This document shows, piece after piece, positions 42,225-51,253 of a stretch of 64,000 nt of DNA (position 1 is its first letter; each line of letters begins with the position of its first letter). Under the pieces are notes generated by a model. The model was not told the DNA's origin and ran no database searches. It was given only the letters and a program-made list of their open reading frames with translations. The stretch covers positions 186,001 through 250,000 of the forward strand of contig NZ_NSKB01000008.1 in the NCBI RefSeq assembly GCF_002286975.1, read 5' to 3'. Source of the stretch: Halomonas salipaludis. GTDB taxonomy: Bacteria > Pseudomonadota > Gammaproteobacteria > Pseudomonadales > Halomonadaceae. Position numbers and translations under genes: made by a program.

Positions 42225-43086
42225 CAGCGGCATCCTCCTTGCGGGCATCACGGAACAGAAAGCTGAGAATGATCAGAACCCCGATGGCACTCATCATCGT
42301 GGCCGGTACCCAAGTCAACAGGCCACCGAGGAGCTGGTCAGTCAGAGGGTCCAGCGGCCAGGCGCGCCCGCATACCTCATAGACATCGAAAATGACACTC
42401 CGGCTGAAGACGATATAGGCCCCCAGCACGATCTGCGGCGGAATCACCACCAGCAGGATGGCGATGCGCTTGCCGTAACCGAGGCCGCCCTGCTGCGGCG
42501 TGCGGCGATCCAAGATCAACCACCAGAACAGCAACCCATCCAGCGCCATGCTCCAGTTCATCACTTGATACAGGTCGGTACTCAGCATCGCATCGAAGTG
42601 GACCTCGGGAATCAACCAGAAATAGATCAGCCCGACGAACAGTACGGGAGCGATCAGTGGATGTTGAAGCGTCCGGTATACAGGGCGCAGCAGGCGCGCG
42701 ACCGGCCTCCATCCTGAAAAGTGCCTGATTCGGGTCGGCAAGCCGTCTGTCAGTACCGGCAGGGGGGCGGCCAGGGCAATCAGGAAGGGGCCGGCGTGAT
42801 GCAGTACCAGATGCTGTGCCCGATGGGTAAAGAACATGTACTGGGCGAGGTAGTCGTAATGGGTCTGAGTGACGCCATAGATGGTGGCGACACCCAGCAG
42901 GTAGGCAAGGACTCGACCTGCGCCTGTGGCCTCGCCTCGCCGTCGGCGCTGCCGGAGGCCACGCAGGTAGAGCACGATGGCCAGCAGGCAGGCCCCCGAC
43001 CAGGCCAGCGAGAACTCCCACGGCAGCAGGTAGCCCAGAGCAACGTCGAGGTCGATAGCCCGTCCCTCCCCAGAATCGGCATGCAA
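42202..43086 (-). CDS. CtaG (caa3-type) cytochrome c oxidase assembly membrane protein
   Basis: 294 residues with about seven membrane helices. Family features: THYDYLAQYMFFTHRAQHLV, LHHAGPFLIALAAP and VMNWSMALDGLLFWW, rich in conserved His and Trp. It belongs to the Caa3_CtaG family (PF09678 type), not Cox11. It likely supplies or handles copper with PCu(A)C and SCO next door. No oxidase subunit gene is in the window, so a copper-tolerance use is also possible. Confidence 0.85.
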   Translation of the reverse strand: MHADSGEGRAIDLDVALGYLLPWEFSLAWSGACLLAIVLYLRGLRQRRRRGEATGAGRVLAYLLGVATIYGVTQTHYDYLAQYMFFTHRAQHLVLHHAGPFLIALAAPLPVLTDGLPTRIRHFSGWRPVARLLRPVYRTLQHPLIAPVLFVGLIYFWLIPEVHFDAMLSTDLYQVMNWSMALDGLLFWWLILDRRTPQQGGLGYGKRIAILLVVIPPQIVLGAYIVFSRSVIFDVYEVCGRAWPLDPLTDQLLGGLLTWVPATMMSAIGVLIILSFLFRDARKEDAADVSHATP

Positions 43087-43233
43087 ACGGTGAGACTAGA
43101 AGCCCACCGCGCCATGCGGCAAGGTGGGGCTATAAACGCAACGCCAATGGTCATGTAGAGCGCTATAGATCCTGGATCATCCGCGACCGACGTCAGCGTC
43201 ACGAGACTGACAAGACTCGCCATGTTGTCGTCG

Positions 43234-44310
43234 TCATGGCCTGCTCAGCGCGATTTCTGCGTAGATACCCTGGTAGTCTGTGTCATGCGTTTTATCCGGA
43301 TCCGACGCGGGCTCCGGCTTGGGATTCAGGGCTACCATGCGACCGCTGGGGTCATCCAACAGGCCGCGAAGCTGTTCATAATCGAAGCTCCAGCCCTCGG
43401 CCTTGTGTTGGTTGAGACGGGTGATGGTCTCTACCAACGTGGACATGCTGTTCCCCTCCCCCTCCAGAGGCGGGAATGCCTGAACCAGTGGTTGCCCTTC
43501 ATGCCAGCCGATCTTGATGGGTTGGTTGACGATTCGGACCTGGGTGCCGGCGGGCACGCGGTCGAAGATCGACTCGATGTCCCCAGGGAACATGCGAATA
43601 CAGCCACGGCTGGCACGCATGCCGATGCCATCCGGCTGGTTGGTCCCATGGATCAAGTAGCCATCGAATCCAAGGATAATGGCATGGTCTCCCAGCGGAT
43701 TGTCCGGGCCTGGGGGCACCACGCTGGGCGCCTCTTCACCGCGTGCCCTGGCTTCACGCTGAACCGACTCGGGTGGATACCAGGCGGGGTTCTTGATGTT
43801 CATGGTGGTCTTGGTCACACCGAGGGGGGTATCGAAGCCCTCGCGACCGATGCCGATAGGATAGGTCTCGACACGTGATGTCTCGTCGTCATCCACTTCG
43901 GGATAGTAGTAAAGGCGCAGCTCGGCGATGTTGATGACGATGCCAGTGCGCTCTGCGGCGGGCAGGATGAAGCGCCCGGGTATGGTCACCTCGGTACCCT
44001 CGCCGGGAATCCAGATGCTCACGTCCGGGTTGGCGCGCACGATCTCCCTGTACCCCAGGTTGTGTCGCCTGGCGATATCGAGCAGGGTTTCTTCTCGATC
44101 CTCCACCGTTATGCGGTAGGTGTCGCCAATCACATTGCCTTCCTCAGGCAGCGGATAGTGACCGCGGGGCCACTTGTTCTCCTCCTGGGCCTGAGCAACG
44201 CCGATGAGCGCGAGCCAGCCTGCCAGCACTCCCACCAGTGTGCGTGTTCGGAGTTGCCACCATGGAGATTTCCTCGCTGTGCCAGAGTGGGATTCGGATA
44301 ACGCCATCAT
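43234..44310 (-). CDS. L,D-transpeptidase (YkuD) with LysM-like domain
   Basis: 358 residues. Signal peptide (LVGVLAGWLALIGVAQA), a LysM-like segment (YRITVEDREETLLDIARRHN), then a YkuD catalytic domain with YLIHGTNQPD and ASRGCIRMFPGD (Cys nucleophile, His). Such enzymes cross-link peptidoglycan or attach Braun lipoprotein to it, independently of penicillin-binding proteins. ATGs at 44310 and 44307 are both possible. It lies after lnt in a metal-resistance run, an unusual place. Confidence 0.9.
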   Translation of the reverse strand: MMALSESHSGTARKSPWWQLRTRTLVGVLAGWLALIGVAQAQEENKWPRGHYPLPEEGNVIGDTYRITVEDREETLLDIARRHNLGYREIVRANPDVSIWIPGEGTEVTIPGRFILPAAERTGIVINIAELRLYYYPEVDDDETSRVETYPIGIGREGFDTPLGVTKTTMNIKNPAWYPPESVQREARARGEEAPSVVPPGPDNPLGDHAIILGFDGYLIHGTNQPDGIGMRASRGCIRMFPGDIESIFDRVPAGTQVRIVNQPIKIGWHEGQPLVQAFPPLEGEGNSMSTLVETITRLNQHKAEGWSFDYEQLRGLLDDPSGRMVALNPKPEPASDPDKTHDTDYQGIYAEIALSRP

Positions 44311-44336
44311 TCTCTCCCTTTTCGGCTGGACCCTTA

Positions 44337-45839
44337 TCATCCAGACCGACGTGTGTTGAATCGCCATCCAGGCAGCACCAGTAAGGTGGCCAACAGCCAG
44401 GTGGGCCAGCTACCGGTTCGGGTGAACGGCGTGTTTCCCACCATGGGCAGCACCTCGCCGCGAAGGCTCGTCGCCTGGAACTGCGGTGCGCGGGCCGTGA
44501 CACGGCCCTGAGGATCGACGATGGCGGTCACGCCGTTGCTGGTGGCGCGGATCAGGTACCGGCCGTTCTCCAGCGCACGCAGGCGGGCCATCTGCAGATG
44601 CTGCAGGGGGCCGATGGAGCGGCCGAACCAGGTGTCGTTGGAGACCGTCAGCAACAGCTCGGCATCGCGCGCCTGCTCGGCGACACGATCGGCATAGATG
44701 ATCTCGTAGCAGATGGCGTTACCGATGGTGGTTCCGGCGGCGTGGATCGGCCCCTGAGCCTCGGCCCCGGGGGTCATGGTCGGCATGGGCAAGTCGAAGA
44801 AGGCGATGGTGTCGGCGAGCAGGCGCTTCAGCGGCAGGTACTCGCCGAAAGGCACCAAACGCACCTTACGATACTGGCCCTCGGCGTTACCCAGGCCGAT
44901 CACGCCGTTGTAGTTATCGCCGCCGTCGCGCTGCAGGATGCCGGTGAGCAGGGCGGTGTCGGGCGACAGGTTGGACTGTACCCGCTCCAGTATGGGCCGC
45001 GCTTTCTCCTCGAACATCGGCAGGGCCGCTTCCGGCCAGACCATCAGGTCGAGCTCGTCGGGCTGCTTTCGTGCTAACGACGTGTAGATGTTGACCGCCT
45101 CGCGCTGGCCTTCGGGCGTCCACTTGATCGACTGAGCCAGGTTGCCCTGCAGCAGGGCGACCCGTAGCGGCTCGCCGGCCGGCGAGGTCCACTGGGACGG
45201 CAGGGCCAGGGGAGTCAGCCAGAGAGCGGCGATGGGCGCCGCGGCCCACCAGCGGCGGCGCAGGAGCTCCACGCCCAGGGTGCCGGTCAGGGCGGTGATC
45301 AGCGACAGGAAATAGACGCCGCCCACCGGGGCCCAGGCCGCCAGCGGCGAGTCCACTTGGGACGTGCCCAGCAGCAGCCAGGGAAACCCGGTAAACAGCC
45401 AGGTGCGCAGCCACTCGCTGAGTACCCAGGCGCCGGCGAAGCTGAGGAAGGCCAGGCGTGGGCCCGTGACGCGGCGATAGAGCCAGAAGGGCACGGCATA
45501 GAACAACGCCAGGCTGGCCACGAACAGACCGGTGAGGAAGAGCGCCAGGAGCGCCCCCGTATCGCCATAGTCGTGGATCGCGACGAAGACCCAGGAGGTC
45601 CCCGAGCCGAACAGGCCCACGCCATAGCACCAGCCGCGGAGGGCGGCTTGAGCGGGTGTCAGGGCATGGATGCCGACATAGACCAGGGCCACCGCCACCG
45701 GGCCCAGCCACCACTGCGCGAAGGGCGCGGCGCTGAGGGTGGTCAACCCTCCGGCGGTCAGGGCCAGCAAACAACCGAGGACCGGAGAGAGCCGTCCGAC
45801 AGGCGTCATGTCCCGGACCGGCTGGTTCTGTGCATCCAT
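44337..45839 (-). CDS. lnt: Apolipoprotein N-acyltransferase (accessory copy)
   Basis: 500 residues, about seven membrane helices then a nitrilase domain. The catalytic triad is visible: Glu in LMVWPEAALP, Lys in YRKVRLVPFGEYLP and Cys in NAICYEIIYAD. Lnt adds the third acyl chain to lipoproteins. The start at ATG 45839 falls 4 bp after the lspA stop. A chromosomal lnt normally sits near corC/ybeZ, so this one is likely an extra copy carried with metal genes. Confidence 0.92.
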   Translation of the reverse strand: MDAQNQPVRDMTPVGRLSPVLGCLLALTAGGLTTLSAAPFAQWWLGPVAVALVYVGIHALTPAQAALRGWCYGVGLFGSGTSWVFVAIHDYGDTGALLALFLTGLFVASLALFYAVPFWLYRRVTGPRLAFLSFAGAWVLSEWLRTWLFTGFPWLLLGTSQVDSPLAAWAPVGGVYFLSLITALTGTLGVELLRRRWWAAAPIAALWLTPLALPSQWTSPAGEPLRVALLQGNLAQSIKWTPEGQREAVNIYTSLARKQPDELDLMVWPEAALPMFEEKARPILERVQSNLSPDTALLTGILQRDGGDNYNGVIGLGNAEGQYRKVRLVPFGEYLPLKRLLADTIAFFDLPMPTMTPGAEAQGPIHAAGTTIGNAICYEIIYADRVAEQARDAELLLTVSNDTWFGRSIGPLQHLQMARLRALENGRYLIRATSNGVTAIVDPQGRVTARAPQFQATSLRGEVLPMVGNTPFTRTGSWPTWLLATLLVLPGWRFNTRRSG

Positions 45840-45843
45840 GCCG

Positions 45844-46347
45844 TCACTCAGACAATCTGGGGGAGGGCCGCTCACGCAAGGCCGCCATCGCAAAGGCGAT
45901 GACCCCCAGAAACAGGGCGATATCCGCCAGGTTGAAGGCGGGCCAGTGCCACTCTCGCCAGTAGATGTCCAGGTAGTCCACCACATACCCTCGCGCCAGG
46001 CGGTCGATGCCATTACCCAGCGCGCCACCCAGCATCAAGCTGTACCCCAGCGCCTCCAGGCGGGGCCTGGGCCTGCACAACAGGAACGTCAGCACGATAG
46101 TCGCCATTCCTGTCAGGCACAGGAAGAGGTAGCGCTGCCAGCCACCTGAATCGGCGAGGAAGCTGAAGGCCGCCCCCGTGTTCCACCAGTGACCCCAGTT
46201 GAAGAATGGGGTCAGCGGGATGGTCTGGCCATACGGCATCAGCGCCTGCACCAGTCCCTTGATGACCTGGTCGGCCAGGCCGACCATAACGGCCAGTGCC
46301 AACCAGTAGCGGCTCTGCGGCGCCATCGCTATCCGTTTCGTTCTCAT
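45844..46347 (-). CDS. lspA: Signal peptidase II (accessory copy next to cadA)
   Basis: 167 residues, four membrane helices. Catalytic aspartates are in GNGIDRLARGYVVD and FNLADIALFLG. FFNWGHWWNTGAAFSFLA is the conserved periplasmic loop. It overlaps the P-type ATPase gene by 4 bp. LspA genes beside Pb/Cd ATPases are known from pbr-type operons (PbrC), where lipoprotein maturation supports Pb resistance. A second lspA lies at 59128. Confidence 0.93.
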   Translation of the reverse strand: MRTKRIAMAPQSRYWLALAVMVGLADQVIKGLVQALMPYGQTIPLTPFFNWGHWWNTGAAFSFLADSGGWQRYLFLCLTGMATIVLTFLLCRPRPRLEALGYSLMLGGALGNGIDRLARGYVVDYLDIYWREWHWPAFNLADIALFLGVIAFAMAALRERPSPRLSE

Positions 46348-48539
46348 GACGTGGCTGCCTGGTAGCGCGGGCTTGCCGAGCCGCTCATGGCGGTCCCTGG
46401 TGAGAAGCGATAGCCCAGCAGCCGCATGGCGTTCAGGGTCACCAGCACGGTGGCACCGGTATCCGCCATCACCGCGATCCACATGCCGGTGATGCCCAGC
46501 GCCGTGGTCACCAGGAAGATAGCCTTCAGGCCCAGCGCCAGGGCGACGTTGGTCTTGACGTTGCGCAGCGTGGCCCTAGACAGGTCGATCAGCTCGGCGA
46601 TGCCGGTGACGCGGTTCTTGAGCAGGGCCGCATCCGCCGTTTCCAGTGCCACGTCGGTGCCGCCGCCCATGGCGATGCCGACATCGGCCGCCGCCAGTGC
46701 CGGGGCATCGTTGATCCCGTCGCCCACCTTGCCGACCGGCCCGCGTCCGGTGGCCTGCCATTGCTGCACGCGCCGGGCCTTGTCCTCGGGCATCAGCTCG
46801 CCATGGGCCTCGATGCCCAGCGAGCCACCGATGGCAGCGGCGGTACGCGCATTGTCACCACTGAGCATGACGGCCTCGACGCCGAGACGTGACAGGGCGG
46901 CGAGCCCCTCCTGGGCGTCCTCACGCGGCTCATCGCGAACGGCGATCAGTCCCAGGGGACGCTCGCTCTCGACCAGCAGGGCGAGACTCTTGCCGGCACC
47001 CTCCAGCTCGGCGATCCGGACGTTCAGGTCATGATCCAGCGTGACTCGCTCGGCCAGGTGGCGAGGCGTGACCAGGCCCAGCTCGCGCCCCTCGACCCGG
47101 CCGGCGACGCCCAAGCCCGACAGGGCGCGGCTCTCGCTGGCCAGGGGAAGCGACAGGCCCTGTTGCTGCGCATGGGCGAGGATGGCCGTGGCGATGGGAT
47201 GGCTAGAATCACGTTCCATCGCGGCTGCCAGCCTCAGGATCTCGTTTTCGCCCTGGCCGGTGGCCCAGTCCTCCACGTCGGTGACACGGGGAGTGCCGGC
47301 GGTGAGGGTGCCGGTCTTGTCCAACGCCACCGTGCGCAGCTTGCCCAGCTGTTCGAGTACCGCGCCGCCCTTGATCAGCAGGCCCCGCCGGGCGCCCGCC
47401 GAGAGGCCGGCAGCGATCGCCGCGGGGGTCGAGATCACCAGGGCACAGGGGCAGGCGATCAACAGCAAGGCCAGGGCGCGATAGACCGATTCCGACCAGG
47501 CCATGGTCGAGACCAGCGGCGGCACCACCGCCATCAGCAGGGCGAGCCCCACCACCGCCGGCATGTAGTAGAACGCGAAGCGATCGATGAAGCGCGCCAC
47601 CGGCGCCTTGGCGGCCTGGGCCTCTTCCACCAGGCGGATCACCCGGGCGATGGTGTTGTCCTCGGCGCCGCGGGTTACCTCCACCTCCAGGGCGGCATCG
47701 AGGTTGACCGTGCCGGCAAAGACGTCGTCCCCCGGGGCACGCGAGCGGGGCACCGACTCCCCGTTGATCGGTGACTCATCCAGGTCGGATTCGCCGGTCA
47801 GAATACGCCCATCGCAGGGCACGCGGTCGCCCGGTCGCACCAGGACTCGCTGCCCAGGCGTGAGCGAGGCGGCCGAGACCTCACGAGTATCCCCATCCTC
47901 CATCAGCCTCGCCGTGGACGGCGTCAGGTCCGCCAGGGCCGAGATGCTGCGTCGCGCCCGTGAGGCGGCCACGCCCTCCAGCAGTTCGCCCACGGCGAAC
48001 AGGAAGACCACCACCGCCGCTTCGGCGGCGGCGTCGATAGCCAGGGCGCCCAGGGCGGCGATGCTCATCAGCATCTCGATGGTGAAGGGGTTGCGCATCT
48101 TCAGTGCGCCCCAGGCGCCCTGTGCGATGGGCACCAGACCCACCAGGGTGGCGGCGACGAAGGGCCAGCCTCCCAGTACCGGCCAGGTCATGCGAAGGAC
48201 CAAGGCCAGAGCCAGCAGGCCCCCCGTGACGAGCACCAGGCGTCCTTTCGCGGTCTGCCACCAGGGCGCTGGGGGGGTATCTGACCCATCCTTCTCGGTA
48301 TCGGCGGCAAGCCGGTAGCCAAGCTCGTTAAGGATCCGTTCGATCGTCTGGTGAGACGGGGCCGAGTGTGGTTGGGGGTGTACGGTGACCGACCCGGTCA
48401 CCGAACTGGCCGATACCGCCTCGATGCCCTCCAGGCGGCCCAGCGCGGCTTCGACCTTGCGCTCGCAGCCACCACAGTCCATGCCTTCGACTCGTAGCGT
48501 GAAGCCCACTGACGTTGCCGTGGATGTCGAATTTTCCAT
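46344..48539 (-). CDS. cadA: Cd/Zn/Pb-translocating P1B-type ATPase
   Basis: 731 residues. An N-terminal HMA domain with GMDCGGCERKVE (residues 19-30), then membrane helices with the transport motif LIACPCALVIST, phosphorylation site VALDKTGTLTAG, and GDNARTAAAIG plus VGDGINDAPALAAADVG in the ATP-binding part. The CPC motif and single HMA fit Zn2+/Cd2+/Pb2+ exporters (ZntA/CadA). It is divergent from a MerR-type regulator with a 19-bp-spacer promoter between them. Confidence 0.94.
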   Translation of the reverse strand: MENSTSTATSVGFTLRVEGMDCGGCERKVEAALGRLEGIEAVSASSVTGSVTVHPQPHSAPSHQTIERILNELGYRLAADTEKDGSDTPPAPWWQTAKGRLVLVTGGLLALALVLRMTWPVLGGWPFVAATLVGLVPIAQGAWGALKMRNPFTIEMLMSIAALGALAIDAAAEAAVVVFLFAVGELLEGVAASRARRSISALADLTPSTARLMEDGDTREVSAASLTPGQRVLVRPGDRVPCDGRILTGESDLDESPINGESVPRSRAPGDDVFAGTVNLDAALEVEVTRGAEDNTIARVIRLVEEAQAAKAPVARFIDRFAFYYMPAVVGLALLMAVVPPLVSTMAWSESVYRALALLLIACPCALVISTPAAIAAGLSAGARRGLLIKGGAVLEQLGKLRTVALDKTGTLTAGTPRVTDVEDWATGQGENEILRLAAAMERDSSHPIATAILAHAQQQGLSLPLASESRALSGLGVAGRVEGRELGLVTPRHLAERVTLDHDLNVRIAELEGAGKSLALLVESERPLGLIAVRDEPREDAQEGLAALSRLGVEAVMLSGDNARTAAAIGGSLGIEAHGELMPEDKARRVQQWQATGRGPVGKVGDGINDAPALAAADVGIAMGGGTDVALETADAALLKNRVTGIAELIDLSRATLRNVKTNVALALGLKAIFLVTTALGITGMWIAVMADTGATVLVTLNAMRLLGYRFSPGTAMSGSASPRYQAATS

Positions 48540-48571
48540 GGTGACACTCCTGGCGATGGGTTATCTTCTGA

Positions 48572-48602
48572 AGGATAAACCTTGTAGCAACTATAGATTC
48601 AA
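48572..48602 (-). promoter_or_regulatory. MerR-type promoter of cadA
   Basis: On the minus strand -35 TTGAAT (48597-48602) and -10 TATCCT (48572-48577) are separated by 19 bp that contain a dyad CTATAGTTGCTACAAGG. Over-long 19-20 bp spacers with an internal dyad are the mark of MerR-family activation by DNA twisting. Confidence 0.75.
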
Positions 48603-48623
48603 GCCATTCAGGAGGGCTTCAGG

Positions 48624-49082
48624 ATGGCGAAGACGAGCGATGCAATCGGCATTGGCGAACTGGCCCGGCGTGCCGGCTGCAAGCCCGAAACGGTTCGCTA
48701 CTACGAGAGCATCGGGCTGGTGAGCGACGCGACACGTACCGAGGGCGGTCAACGCCGCTACGGAGAGGAAGCGGTCAGGCGGTTGACCTTCATCCGCCAT
48801 GCCCGGGACTTCGGCTTCTCGGTGGAAGCGGTGCGTGAACTGCTGGCCATGTCAGACCAGCCCGACATGCCGTGTCAGGAGGTCGACGCCATTGCCAAGC
48901 ACCACCTGGAGGAGGTCGAGTCGCGGTTGCAGCGGCTCTCCGCACTGCGTAACGAGCTCAAACGGATGGTCAGCCAGTGTGCCGGGGGGAAGGTCGAAAG
49001 CTGCCGGATCATCGAAGTGTTGAGCGATCATCAGCTTTGTATCAGCGACCAGGCCCACGGAGGCGCTCACGACCTGGGATAG
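48624..49082 (+). CDS. MerR-family metal-responsive regulator (ZntR/CadR type)
   Basis: 152 residues. HTH IGIGELARRAGCKPETVRYY, a long dimerisation helix and metal cysteines C84, C119 and C127, with histidines in the C-terminal loop (SDHQLC, HGGAHD). Spacing C84-35-C119-8-C127 fits Zn/Cd/Pb sensors rather than MerR for Hg. It should activate the divergent cadA promoter when metal binds. Note an extra Cys19 in the HTH. Confidence 0.88.
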   Translation: MAKTSDAIGIGELARRAGCKPETVRYYESIGLVSDATRTEGGQRRYGEEAVRRLTFIRHARDFGFSVEAVRELLAMSDQPDMPCQEVDAIAKHHLEEVESRLQRLSALRNELKRMVSQCAGGKVESCRIIEVLSDHQLCISDQAHGGAHDLG

Positions 49083-49103
49083 GCATCTGGACGGATCGGT
49101 ATG

Positions 49104-49886
49104 CTAGCCCAGCGAGACATCCAGAAACAGCATGAGCACCAATCCCACCGAGAGCCCCAGCGTTGCCTTGTTCTGGTGGCCGCTTCGGTGGGTCTCGGGA
49201 ATGATCTCATGGCTGATGACATAGAGCATGGCGCCGGCGGCGAAGGCCAGCCCCCAGGGGAGCAGCACTTGTGACATGCTGACGACTCCCGCACCCAGCA
49301 GGCCACCTAACGGCTCGACCAGTCCGGTGAGAGAGGCAATGGTCCAGGACCGCCAGCGGGAATAGCCCTCACCGAGCAGTGCCACCGCCACCGCCAGGCC
49401 TTCCGGTGCATTCTGCAGGCCGATACCAATGGCGAGAGGAAGGCCACCCTCACGCCCCCCAGCGCCAAAGGCCACGCCAACCGCCAGACCCTCTGGCAGG
49501 TTGTGGATCGTGATGGCAATGATGAACAACCAGATTCGGCGCAGCGATGCCGCCTGTGGCCCTTCACGTCCCTGCTCGAAATGCTCGTGGGGGAGTCGCT
49601 CATTCAGCAGGGCGACCAGCCCCATCCCCATCAGTATCGACGCGCAGGCAATGGCGGCAGGCAAGACGCTACCGCCATAGCGCAGTCCAGAAGCTTCCAG
49701 GGAGGGAATGATCAGTGAAAAGAAGGACGCTGCCAGCATGACACCGGCGGCGAACCCGAGTGCCAGGTCGCGAACGGCACGATCGGGCGCCTTGCTGATC
49801 AGGATAGGAAGCGCTCCGATCGCGGTCATCGAACCGGCGGCAAGACTACCCAAAAACCCCAGCGTGACTGGAGAGACACCGTCCAT
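49104..49886 (-). CDS. ZIP-family divalent metal transporter
   Basis: 260 residues, eight helices. Metal-site motifs are ITIHNLPEGLAVGVAFG (helix IV) and IGLQNAPEGLAVAVAL (helix V), where the usual H of HxxxE is replaced by Q. The M-site His/Asn/Glu pattern is otherwise kept. A His-containing loop (LPHEHFEQG) lies between helices III and IV. It converges on the MerR gene. Direction of zinc flow not predictable. ATG 49886 chosen from the helix start. Confidence 0.87.
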   Translation of the reverse strand: MDGVSPVTLGFLGSLAAGSMTAIGALPILISKAPDRAVRDLALGFAAGVMLAASFFSLIIPSLEASGLRYGGSVLPAAIACASILMGMGLVALLNERLPHEHFEQGREGPQAASLRRIWLFIIAITIHNLPEGLAVGVAFGAGGREGGLPLAIGIGLQNAPEGLAVAVALLGEGYSRWRSWTIASLTGLVEPLGGLLGAGVVSMSQVLLPWGLAFAAGAMLYVISHEIIPETHRSGHQNKATLGLSVGLVLMLFLDVSLG

Positions 49887-49993
49887 AGACCCTTCCACTT
49901 TGGAGGATGGGTACTGCAGGGAATGTTGAGTCACACGACGATAGCCATCACATGGCCACCGATGCGTGTCATACAACAAGTCAGCCTGGCGGC

Positions 49994-51253
49994 CTATCGA
50001 TTATCCAAGGCGACCAGACCGGACGTACCGATGGCTTTTTGCAGACGCCCACGAGCCTCGAAGAGCACGCTTCGATAATCCTGGGGTGTCGGTGACTCCC
50101 CCAGAATGATGCGCTGCCCCTCCTCCAGGGGATCGACAGGACGGTCACCCACTCTCACTTCGTAGTGCAGGTTGGGCCCCGTGGTGAGTCCGGAGGCCCC
50201 GACTTCACCCAGCGTGTCGCCGGCATTGATGGCGTCCCCGACCGACAGGCCGGAGGCGAAGCGACTGAGATGCGTATAGCGACTGAGAGTGCCCATCTCG
50301 TGCTCTACCTCCACGACACGACCATAACCTCCCCGGCGACCGACGAAGGAGACCCGCCCCGGCGCCGTCGCCATGACTGGGGTGCCGCGAGGGGCGGCAA
50401 GGTCGACGCCGTCATGACGACGTACCCCACCGTAAACGGGATGGCGTCGATTGCCGAAGGCGGACGTCAGGCGTGCGCCGAGCACCGGGAACCGCTTCGT
50501 CTCCACAAGGCTACCGTCCTTGAAGAGCATCACGGTGGCTCTCTGGTCCGTCGGCCATACCATCTCCAGTCGTGCCGACGGGTCAGCCAATCCCATATAG
50601 GTCAGACGGGGAGGCCCGACTCGCGTGCCATCCTCTCGGCGATCCTCTTCCCACAGTAACTGCAGGCGCTCCGCGCCCGAGATATCTCGGGCTGTGTCCA
50701 TGAGTCCGCCTAGCAGCACCTCGAGGTCCATGGCGAAACGCGTGGGTATCCCCTCTGCCGCCAAGGCGGCATAGAGTGACGTTTCGATGTCCACTTCACG
50801 GCCCAGCGTCAGGGTGTCGAGACGAGGCGGGACAATCCGCGTCGACGGCCGCTCCCCCAGCGTAACGACGTATTGAATACCCGAGTCACGCTCGATGGCC
50901 ACCGACACCGGCTGTCCGGTCGTCAGAGAGGTGACAGTGAGACGGTCTCCAGGCCGCAAGCGTCTTGGGTCGAACCTCTCCGCCAGCGATGTCGACGCTT
51001 GGGTGCGCGTCTCGGCATTCACGCCAAGCTGCTGCAGCAGTGCGTTCAGGGTATCCCCAGGCGCCACGGTTAGCTCCTGGGCGACGCGCTCGGACGGCTG
51101 AACGGCCAAGGGCGCTGAGCCCCTCTGTGCGAGAGCCTGTGCCCTGGTCGATGCCGGTTCGCTCGGGGATAGCAAGGTGTTCTCTTGCCAATGGGCCTCG
51201 GCCAGCAGAGGGCCCAGACCCACCAATCCTAGCAGCAACCAGCGCCGTGTCAT
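49994..51253 (-). CDS. M23-family murein endopeptidase with OapA/LysM-like N domain
   Basis: 419 residues. Signal peptide (LLLGLVGLGPLLAEA), a LysM-like segment (LTVAPGDTLNALLQQLGV), then a C-terminal LytM domain with HPVYGGVRRHDGVDLAAPRG and NLHYEVRVGDRPVDP (H...D...HxH zinc site). It would cut peptide cross-links in the cell wall. It overlaps the upstream DsbA-like gene by 4 bp, so both periplasmic proteins are made together. Confidence 0.9.
   Translation of the reverse strand: MTRRWLLLGLVGLGPLLAEAHWQENTLLSPSEPASTRAQALAQRGSAPLAVQPSERVAQELTVAPGDTLNALLQQLGVNAETRTQASTSLAERFDPRRLRPGDRLTVTSLTTGQPVSVAIERDSGIQYVVTLGERPSTRIVPPRLDTLTLGREVDIETSLYAALAAEGIPTRFAMDLEVLLGGLMDTARDISGAERLQLLWEEDRREDGTRVGPPRLTYMGLADPSARLEMVWPTDQRATVMLFKDGSLVETKRFPVLGARLTSAFGNRRHPVYGGVRRHDGVDLAAPRGTPVMATAPGRVSFVGRRGGYGRVVEVEHEMGTLSRYTHLSRFASGLSVGDAINAGDTLGEVGASGLTTGPNLHYEVRVGDRPVDPLEEGQRIILGESPTPQDYRSVLFEARGRLQKAIGTSGLVALDNR

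Noticed and set aside
42780-43223. Possible small membrane protein starting MASLVSLVTLTSVADD just upstream of ctaG
   Set aside because: The first 40 codons look membrane-like, but there is no ribosome site and the rest of the frame is a shadow of ctaG. Could be a real short peptide; not supported enough to list.
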